Part shown: piece by piece, positions 57,701-64,000 of the stretch
How positions within the stretch are numbered: the first letter of the stretch is position 1
How the letters are laid out: each line of letters starts with the position of its first letter
Assembly (NCBI GenBank): GCA_036362985.1
Contig: JAYGXS010000003.1
Span: 34,887,103 to 34,951,102 of the forward strand
DNA from: Ligula intestinalis
Lineage: Eukaryota; Platyhelminthes; Cestoda; Diphyllobothriidea; Diphyllobothriidae
Reading direction: 5' to 3'
Length of the DNA stretch: 64,000 nucleotides
The notes under the pieces: model-generated
The model's database searches: none
Seen by the model: the letters and a program-made list of their open reading frames with translations, nothing else
Told to the model about the DNA's origin: nothing
Translations under genes and position numbers: made by a program

Positions 57701-60700
57701 ACTGGCGGATGAATACTTACCGATCAGTTATGGAACCTACTTGTCAGGTTTTGTCTCGGGGCTCAATCTCAAACCCCTGGACAACTTATAAGCCATCAAT
57801 GGCAATTTCAGTTTCTCTTGTCTTCGTCGGCAATGTTAACCTAATAAATATGACATTGTTTAGAAAAACCAACGTCTTTTAGAAAAGCGGAAAATTCAGA
57901 AAACGCCAAGAGTCTGTAAACTGAGGAAAATTAAGTTTGAAATGTGCAGAAAGTTTGCTCATGCCAAAACGAATATATAAATCAGTGCGAATAAAATAAC
58001 CTTTAAATACAGTCGTTTCTTGGAATTCAAACATAGCTTTTTTTCAGGGATAAGTGCAATACCAATTATGATCCCCTAGCAATTAACCTACAGTTTTAAT
58101 ATAGACTTCAATACGGTTTCATGGAAATTGGCTGTAGCTGGTTCAGCAACAGAGACGCCACCTCTGTGAATAAGAGTAATGGTACTCTAATCTACCTATA
58201 CCTCCAAGGTGAGACTAGCAGGAAACCTCAGAATAAACTACAGCAGCTATAAAATTGCATCCACCTTTCGACAATCCGCAATTAAGATCTCTTGAAGAGG
58301 GTTGAATTACTAATGACGGGCGCTCTATCGAAACAGGAGACCAAATACTGTGTGGGAAGAAGCCAATGGCCGAATGGCGTAGGCGGTAGCGAAAAGACTG
58401 CGTACACCATCTACACCAAAACCAGTTACCTTGCCGAATAAATATGCAGTTTTCACACAAAAGCCCTTTTCTCTTTGACTTGCCAATCATCATAAGTGAT
58501 AAAACTGTTGCATAAGGCCCTCAAAAAACAGCTGTCTCGCTGATAGGGTGTTTGTGTTCTTCGATAAAACGACGGCGAATGACAGTTGAGCACTACTAAG
58601 TGAAATAATCTATTGACACCAACAAGTGCCTTTAGTGATATCATAAAAATCCGATGACTTTTTTTGTGCATGAGTGACGGCTTTGCAGTAATACAGACCG
58701 GCCGTACTTTAGTTAGCTGAAAGGTTCGTAGCGGGGTGCATGCGAGGAAACCGATGCCTGAGGACGGAAGGATATTCGACTCGGCGTATGTTGCAATCAC
58801 CACACACCTTTAGAGGCTCTTCCCTTCCTGGCATCTCCAAAGGACCTGCCGATCGGCTTGCGAGCGTAAACGTACCCTATTTTCCGTACCATCAGGCACA
58901 CTGTTAACGAATGGTTTATTTTCGAACTTCTTATATAAAGCGCAGTAGACTATAAGGCGCATTAAGGGAAACAAAGCAGTTAGATAAGACAGTCAGTCAA
59001 TCAAACTGTATTGAGCGCATTCTAAATAACAAATTCAAGGCTTTTAAACGCGCCTTATAGTCCGGAAAATACGGTATACGAGATCCAAAAAAAGGAGTCT
59101 TCCAATGAAGATTTGGCAGATAGCCGTCAAAGACACACATGCACCCCTGCTGTTATTCTCACAAAATGTCATTATTAGCAGATGTTTGTCCTACACAACG
59201 ACCTCAAGCGCAGAGGGTGGAAATCTGGCAACCATTTTATATCTTTGCTCGAGAGAAAATTCATTCGAGAAAAAAGCGTAAAGTTCGAAGTATGAGCTGA
59301 GGTGTGCCGTTTTATAATTCCTTACACAGAACAGGCGACAATAGGATGGGATCAATTACCAAGATTCGAGAATCATCGACGTTAATGGTCTTTAATGTTC
59401 AAAAACATGGGTAATTATTGGTAACTGTATTTCCCTAATCAAAGGGGAGTACTAAAGCCTACTGCCGCCTAAGACGAGCTGGCAGAAGACGAATTCAGTT
59501 CTCGGTGAGGAATATAATAGCACAGAATAATCAAATTAAAAGTGAGTTCTTCAGTTCGTCCAGATAAAACAGCTCGACTGTGAAAATGCACACACATGTG
59601 AGTAAGGCAGTAACTAAAGTGGAAAACATTTAAATATCTCCAATTTGAAAACATAAAAATAGAAATTAGCGACTTACAGAAGTTTCTGACGCGACCAGTC
59701 TCCCTTCCATTGGAACTTTTTTGTTCATTTTTGCAATTTTATTGACGATTTGTTGGGCTTCTTCTAATCGATTGGCGGCAATTAGATACCGGACGGACTC
59801 TGGGAGAAGCTAAAAGGGAGAGTCGATTGAGGCTGCTAACTAACACGAGCCAAGTAGTGCAGTGAACTTTTAAAATGTTAATGGCAACTTTTCCTAATAG
59901 AGAAACAATGCATCGATTGTCGGAAGACGGGCTTTTTAGTTTGGGTCTTTAAGTCCTGTTTCAACCCATGACTAGGGACAGAAACAAAGACGGATGGCAG
60001 AATTAATAGGATATAGTTATGACGCCGCAGCACAGTTGTCTGGAAACAATCAATTCGCCAACCACCTAACACTTTTAACAGATGTTAGCGATAAAACGCT
60101 CATTACTTGGAGGACCAAAGTTCAGATTACGCATGTAGACATAAAGACTCTCGGCTAAGTATACTCCTAAAATGCACGTAGTTTAGCCTACTACCTATGA
60201 GGTTTCTGATGACTTTAATGACGAGTCGTTATTTACTTCTTATGATCTGGTAGCTAGATTGGTTTCTAAACTCACTCGTCCCGTTCTAACAATCCATGTA
60301 ACGAAGGCAGATGAACATTGCCATTAAAAACAAGGAAGACTGCAATGGCCATTTCTGGCTGATTAGCTACCAACAGACAGCCATACCCAAGATAAGGAGT
60401 CCGTTGTTCAGGGTTTAGAGCGCTGGACTTCTGAACAAATGTTCACGGATTCGAACCTAGGGTAGTGCATCGCCTGGGACTGGGAGTGACTAGCTGATGA
60501 TGGCTAATGAGCCAGAAATGGCCATTCCAGTCTGCCTTGCCTGTGCCATCAATGCCCATCTGCACGCGTTACTAGTCACTATGTGGCTACTGGCGGAGCT
60601 CGAGAGTGACCCAAAAGCCGAACGTGACGAGTGAGCTTCGCTAGCGATTGATGAGGTTCATCAAGAAATCTATGCATTTATTATCTAGTTGGGCATCACT

Positions 60701-63392
60701 TAATCCCTAAAGTGAACCAGGTATTGTAATTCAAGGGGGATCTCAATGCTGCCTTCTCTAGCATATAATACAAGATCGGAGACGTGGGGTGCAGGTCGAT
60801 AAATATCCATGTTGGTCTGATCCATCGCAAAGACTGCGGTGGTCAAAGACCAAGGCTTTGAGGAAACTAACAGAGAGCACAAAAGTATTCGGTTTTGAAA
60901 AACAAGAATCTAATAAATGGAGAAATTTATCTCCTAAGGACGGCGGATTGATTTGTTGAAGTTCACTGTAGCTAGTTCATGAACGTAACCTCGAGCTGCT
61001 GTAGGTGAAACCGGACAAGGCATCGAATCTAATGGCACTGGTATATAAGTGGGGTCACACGTGTGCAAAGAAAGTCTCGGGAGACATCAACCACCCCAAC
61101 AAACTTCACTAGCGGTGAAGAGCGCACACAGACCTGAGACTTTCATCCAAAGCAAAATGACGAGGCCGAAAAACTGACTGCCTGCTAAGAGGGGAGACGG
61201 CACAGCAACTTTGGAGAAAAAGACAATTACTTCCGAAAATGCTCATGCATAAAGCAAATTTACAATTCACGATGAAGTCGACACGATAGAGCCCTGTATT
61301 CAATTCCGATGAAACCGAACTTATCACACAAGACGATGACTACATACTTAGTGTACATCAAGAGTCCTAGCTATTCAGCTCCGAGCCAGTCAAGACAGTC
61401 CGTTCGGCGCGAGTTGTGAGATCCCCTAGTTACACAAAATGTTTATTACTGTTTTTTACGCAACTTTGTTTTTAGTAGAGCCTTGTTGGGATGCATAAAC
61501 TTGACTTTACTCCTAGCAAAGCCAGCGCGAGAGTACAAAGTCAATCCAACTAGGAATGAACGAAGACGCAGGGACTGATAACGCTTAAAAACCCTTCGCT
61601 CTCTGTGTGTTGTGCTGACTGCTAACTGCGCAGGAATCGGTCTTCAGAGGGAAGCGAGAGTTACGGAACTCCCACTAGAGAGAGAGAGAGCTGTCATGAC
61701 AGCAACATCTGTGAGTTAGTGCAGTCTGACCCCAAGACCTGAGTTGGACTTCATCAGCTGACAATCTTTCAATGCAGGATTGGTAGCGTGTCCTGTTAGT
61801 TTAAAAGAACACTGGACCCGTGATGCATCGATCTACCACACTCTCTTTTTCGTTCCCTCACCGGCCTCAGGTGCACGAGCCAGGCCGACGTGACCTAAGG
61901 CGAGAATCTAACGCGCACCACACAGAGACCTGAATCTCTCGAAAGCGAACGGTCTCCTCAGGGTCAGGCTGAGTCATCTATGCTTCTAAAGGAAGACTGA
62001 GACATCCTGTTGGCTTTCAATCTTCTGGGTCACGATATTTCAAGCCCGTTAGATTGGTTGTGTGAAAACTGCACTGAATTGAAATGGGGGATGATATCTT
62101 CTAATCGACTCCTTCTCTCGCTCTTCACTTCCACATGTGCTGCCGACTTGTCCACGGTCGTCAGCCGACCGGTGGCGAGATTAGGCACACTGGCTCACGT
62201 AGCGCCATCATCCATTATGCATGCAAAGCAGCGGTTAAGCACTCACACAAGATCCTGGTAAATTGACAAATGTACGACGCGGGCTAATGTATTTCCCGCT
62301 CTTCTCTAACGTGACAACGAGAAATCGCCGTCGCCACGAAGATTCTTTCGTACCACACATCCATCCGGTTAGTCCTTATGTACTTTTGGGAATGCTGGGC
62401 TTTGCACGTGGAATATAAGCGAAGACTGGACGTATTTGACTACGGCTGCCTGAGGACACTGAGCGAATTTCCCCGCTATAAAGAAGCCGATGCACTTCTG
62501 AACGACCACGGGGCGCTAAAATCCTTGGCTTGGTAGGCTGTTAACTGATGGGATAACTTGGTCCTCCTTAGGATACAAAAGTGCTCTGATCTGGGGAAAT
62601 TTGGCATGCGTTTCGTTGATCATACAAATGCTTCGCAGAGCTATATTGTTCACTATCCAAAGCCGGCTGGCATCCGGCAACCGCCATATGTTGCATTTTT
62701 TTCGATAAGTGCAAAACGCGACATGTGTCTAGCATTATTCAGCGTAGAATGAGATACTCTTAATGTTTGCGGACTGAAGGAGACAGCTAAGTTCCACGAG
62801 TAACGGCTGCCACCAAAACCAATGCAGACATGTATATGCACGCGAGTCGGTGCCGATTGACAGGTTGTTCTGTTGTATCTTAGATATTTCTAAGGATGCG
62901 TTTGAGAAATTGTCTAAAATGTTGCCTAATCAGGCTTGCCACGATATTCAATTCTTCCCAATCTTCAGTAGAAGAGGACTCTGGGACGCACACCTCCCCC
63001 ACCGACTAGTCAACATCCGTTCAAGTACTAAAAAGGAAGTTCTTATAAACAGGACATTGTTCCAGCATACAGTTCAATAGTAATTTGGGCTTCGCCAAGT
63101 TTATTTCACCAGACATTTGGATATAAATGCCCCCAAATCCACTATTGGCAACCCGAATCAATGAGTAAAGAGTTTAACAACATATGAACGGAGCAAGCGT
63201 GTAATTCGCTACAAATACAGATATAAATGTCGCATAAAACTGTCATAAAGAGAATGCGGATCTTACCAGAAGGAGTCCCAGGAAGAGAGCCAATGGCACG
63301 GACGACGCGAAAACCAGCCAACGCCATCCGAACCTTGGTAAAATAAGGAAACTCAAACCGATCTCCACGGAGCCACCAACTGCCCAGAACAG
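39531..63392 (-). CDS. SVOP: SVOP-like major facilitator transporter, C-terminal six exons (5' part outside window)
   Basis: Six minus-strand exons at 63267-63392, 59678-59809, 50754-50910, 47501-47635, 42559-42752 and 39531-39737 join into 951 bases (317 residues) with matching phase at all five GT-AG junctions. The product reads like the C-terminal half of synaptic vesicle 2-related protein: FWAVGGSVEI..LILPRFGWRWL, LPESVRYLIAANR, a long linker, LLLPIIWFGAAFTYYG, an extracellular Cys-containing loop, VNYLGRR, YTTEVYPTTIRSLALG and LPIETKGRAMQ. SVOP and SV2 are 12-helix transporters; in vertebrates they sit in synaptic vesicle membranes, substrate uncertain. The gene continues beyond base 64000. 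The last junction is open: exon 39531-39737 is followed either by a GTAGGC donor to an unseen terminal exon or by 24 more codons to a stop at 39459. An SVOPL or SV2 paralogue is possible. Confidence 0.87.
41933..42013 (-). tRNA. tRNA-like sequence, probable pseudo-tRNA or SINE head
   Basis: Minus strand: a fully paired 7-base acceptor stem GCGTTTG/CGAACGC (one G-U), TAGCTCAGTGGTTAGAGC D-arm and A box, and an intact GCGGG-TTCAAAT-CCCGC T-arm and B box. The anticodon stem does not close: TTGGC faces AAAGG; the loop would read CCG. Discriminator is C. A functional tRNA is unlikely because of the anticodon arm. Confidence 0.6.
42559..42752 (-). CDS. SVOP: SVOP-like exon, helices 8-10
   Basis: Two bases plus 64 codons; acceptor CCTCCCCCAG, donor GTAAGT. 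VNYLGRRYSL is the MFS motif between helices 8 and 9; two hydrophobic helices follow, then NLAYLYTTE just before the junction. The adjacent open frame 42741-42932 is not used: the phase joins this exon directly to 47501-47635. Confidence 0.87.
43111..43170 (-). repeat. SINE 3'-end fragment S7
   Basis: GATCAGTTAAGGGACTCACT and CCCGTTCT match the 3' body of the SINE copies at 57.4 and 60.3 kb. Confidence 0.5.
44051..44250 (+). CDS. Candidate internal exon of an unidentified nested gene
   Basis: The frame DLFPDVDINEEISLEGALSQ...SRHLHE has a coding look, is bounded by a possible AG acceptor at 44049-44050 and ends at a strong donor GTGAGT at 44251 on a codon boundary. It sits on the plus strand inside an SVOP-like intron. 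The product is not recognised, and no partner exon was found. Confidence 0.35.
47501..47635 (-). CDS. SVOP: SVOP-like exon, extracellular loop
   Basis: Two bases, 44 codons and one base; acceptor TTGTTTTAG, donor GTGAGA. It encodes DHHGNMTGAL (a possible N-glycosylation site, N-M-T), then CCAELQPTDYVSML and LGEFA. This corresponds to the Cys-rich luminal loop and the start of helix 8 in SVOP. Confidence 0.82.
48291..48327 (-). ncRNA. Hammerhead-ribozyme-like motif (family A)
   Basis: Reverse strand reads CTGATGA, C, a GAATCTG/CTGATCTC hairpin with loop CGA, GAAAC, GTCAGG, then TGAATAAAAG. The flank also has the ACTCGATCGCTGG segment seen at 29.97 and 30.07 kb. It lies in an intron of the SVOP-like gene, on the gene's sense strand. 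Confidence 0.55.
50754..50910 (-). CDS. SVOP: SVOP-like exon, helix 7
   Basis: 52 codons plus one base; acceptor ATTATAG, donor GTAAAT. It encodes ESSLGNVMHLFAKGY then helix LLLPIIWFGAAFTYYG, matching the SVOP segment after the central loop. The overlapping minus-strand open frame 50424-50831 is in another frame and is intron read-through. A (GA)n microsatellite lies just upstream of the acceptor. Confidence 0.85.
50922..50944 (-). repeat. (GA)n / (CT)n microsatellite serving as a pyrimidine tract
   Basis: On the SVOP sense strand this is a CT run lying 12-34 bases upstream of the 50910 exon acceptor, where a polypyrimidine tract belongs. Confidence 0.7.
51900..52010 (+). repeat. SINE 3' fragment S6
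   Basis: CAGCTACTGGCGAAACTCGA followed by GAACGGGACGAGTGAG matches the tail of the copy at 60396-60655. Confidence 0.6.
53340..53500 (-). repeat. Degenerate telomere-like (CCTAA-rich) tract
   Basis: TAAACCTAAACCC, CCTGACCCTAACTCC and TTTACCCTAACC words; next to GAAACGCCCCGCCCAC, the conserved flank of this repeat. Confidence 0.5.
54710..54870 (+). repeat. Dispersed repeat R2, copy 2 (LTR-like)
   Basis: Homologous to 24410-24575: CACGTCCGGGATTCAGAC, CCACTGAGTTTC, TACAATAAAAAACGCCTAC, ACGGCTTAGACCCTTACA. It includes an AATAAA. Confidence 0.6.
55560..55718 (+). repeat. Degenerate telomere-like (TTAGGG-rich) tract
   Basis: GCGTTAGGGTGGGTTAGGC, CAGGGTTAGGGTTTAGAG and similar words, ending beside the family B inverted repeat at 55719. 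Confidence 0.55.
55791..55825 (-). ncRNA. Hammerhead-like motif (family B)
   Basis: Reverse strand reads CTGACGA, T, GGAAACA/TGTCC hairpin around AGCGAG, then AAAACGTCA where the partner has GAAACGTCA. Confidence 0.45.
56120..56155 (+). ncRNA. Hammerhead-like motif (family B)
   Basis: CTGACGA, T, GAAAACA/TGTCC around AGCGAG, GAAACGTCAG. It differs from its inverted partner by one base in the hairpin and one in the GAAA core. Confidence 0.5.
57426..57645 (-). repeat. tRNA-derived SINE copy S2 (nearly full)
   Basis: Reverse strand: head with GGCTTCTAATAAACC and GTGTTCGAGCCTTGGG (B box), body GGCTAATAAGCCAGAAATGG, tail GGGACAGAATGGTACAAGTG. The best copy for defining the family. Confidence 0.75.
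57706..57830 (-). repeat. SINE fragment S3
   Basis: Repeats the tail of S2 (GCGGATGAAT, TCTCGGGGCTC) and part of the body (GGCAATTTC...). Confidence 0.55.
58873..59076. mobile_element. MITE with TACCGTATTTTCCGGAC-type terminal inverted repeats
   Basis: Left end TACCCTATTTTCCGTACC; right end, reverse-complemented, TACCGTATTTTCCGGACTAT followed by AAGGCGCG. ACTATAAGGCGCATTAAGGG also occurs inside. About 204 bases, no coding capacity. This end sequence is common in non-autonomous DNA transposons of many animals (established knowledge, recalled); superfamily not assigned. Confidence 0.75.
59678..59809 (-). CDS. SVOP: SVOP-like exon, start of central cytoplasmic loop
   Basis: 44 codons, phase 0 at both ends, acceptor CCTTTTAG and donor GTAAGT. 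LPESVRYLIAANR is the conserved L-P-E-S-x-R-Y/F motif that closes helix 6 in SV2/SVOP and sugar-type transporters; the rest (EEAQQIVNKIAKMNKK) is the usual amphipathic helix. Confidence 0.87.
60262..60395 (-). repeat. SINE fragment S4
   Basis: Reverse strand carries AGCCAGAAATGGCCATTGC and the ACGGGACGAGTGAGTTTAG tail. Head-to-head with copy S5. Confidence 0.65.
60396..60655 (+). repeat. tRNA-derived SINE copy S5
   Basis: Head TTTAGAGCGCTGGACTTCTG, B-box-like GGATTCGAACCTAGGG, body GGCTAATGAGCCAGAAATGG, tail GAACGTGACGAGTGAG. Confidence 0.72.
62387..62470 (+). pseudogene. RTE-type LINE RT C-terminal fragment
   Basis: WECWALHVEYKRRLDVFDYGCLRTL matches the ...W.L..E...RL.VFD..CLR.I segment that follows the RT palm in RTE/BovB-like and related elements. 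Surrounding frames are too eroded to extend it with confidence. Confidence 0.6.
63267..63392 (-). CDS. SVOP: SVOP-like exon (first in window)
   Basis: 42 codons, phase 0 at both ends, acceptor CCCTTTTCAG and donor GTAAGA. It encodes two membrane helices joined by a short loop, with FWAVGG and LPRFGWRWL, corresponding to the segment just before the central loop of MFS transporters. Confidence 0.87.
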
Positions 63393-64000
63393 CTGAAAAG
63401 GGGACATCGTTCTCGCATGAAAATTATGCCTGTTCTTAGCGAGTTTAAAATAAGGATACATTTGACGCGGAAAGCCTTGTGTGGCTTCTGTTAATTCGTG
63501 AATCAAAAACGGTTACTCGAGCTTGCATTTTCTCCATTTTACGAACTAATTATAAACATTCTGCCTATGGGTCCGCAGCCTGCTGCTGTCAGAAGGAAAC
63601 CCAGTGAACATGATTCGAAGCATAATCCAAAAACACAATGCCCAGATAACCAGTTCTAACTATCGCTGAGTCGCTTCACAGTTCAGCGAACGAATTCCGC
63701 TGTTCAGTTGGAGTCTAATTTGCGAGGATTATATCGAGTTTTTATAATGTCCAGAAATGCAGCGCACCTGAATGACCTACGCGAACCTTTGCTGTTGATT
63801 GTGACTTAAATTTAGTTATTGTCGCCTTCTGAGTGACATTTGCGGCATTGTCGTCTAAGCAAATGATCGATTTTGAGCATAGTAAGCCCGACTGGAAAGT
63901 TCGATGGCGTGGTTTAAGGAGGTGCTCAATCACTAGGCCTCCTGGAACTGTCAATAAGTACTCGTGAACGTGAGCCAAAATGTCGACTGCACTACATCTA

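Noticed and set aside
1..64000. CRISPR arrays, bacterial operons or a prophage
   Set aside because: No regularly spaced repeats; the coding style is intron-bearing and animal-like throughout.

Overview
The window is nuclear DNA from an animal, most likely a flatworm and plausibly a tapeworm (inference). It has two intron-bearing cellular genes with GT-AG splice sites, a 37-base intron of the very short kind flatworms use, and a dense population of decayed retroelements: CR1-like LINEs, Ty3/gypsy, a Penelope-like element with GIY-YIG endonuclease, tRNA-derived SINEs, LTR-like repeats and a MITE. Nothing bacterial or viral-genome-like was seen.

Layout. 0-2 kb: mostly empty, with one hammerhead-like motif. 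2.05-5.79 kb (minus): a nearly complete but frameshifted CR1-like LINE abutting a broken transposase gene at 5.79-6.71 kb (plus). 9.08-10.67 kb (minus): decayed Ty3/gypsy RNase H and integrase. 12.64-16.35 kb (plus): a two-exon gene for an ASTE1/asteroid-like protein of about 915 residues, the only gene complete in the window. 17.3-18.2 kb (minus): LINE 3' end. 18.2-23.5 kb: almost empty. 23.5-33.2 kb: a cluster of about six LTR-like repeats mixed with a broken LINE reverse transcriptase and a head-to-head pair of hammerhead-like motifs. 36.7-37.5 kb: 3' end of a Penelope-like element with GIY-YIG domain and a downstream hammerhead-like motif. 39.5-63.4 kb (minus): six exons of an SVOP-like (synaptic vesicle 2-related) major facilitator transporter whose 5' end lies beyond the window; its 2.8-8.8 kb introns carry SINEs, a MITE, a tRNA-like sequence and further hammerhead-like motifs.

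The two cellular genes are unrelated neighbours. The SVOP exons were found by translation similarity and confirmed because all five exon-exon junctions keep reading phase across GT-AG sites. The ASTE1-like protein has lost residues that are catalytic in active XPG/FEN nucleases. The most system-like non-protein signal is the recurring hammerhead-ribozyme-like motif family, seven copies, four of them in two inverted pairs, fitting Penelope-like element biology.
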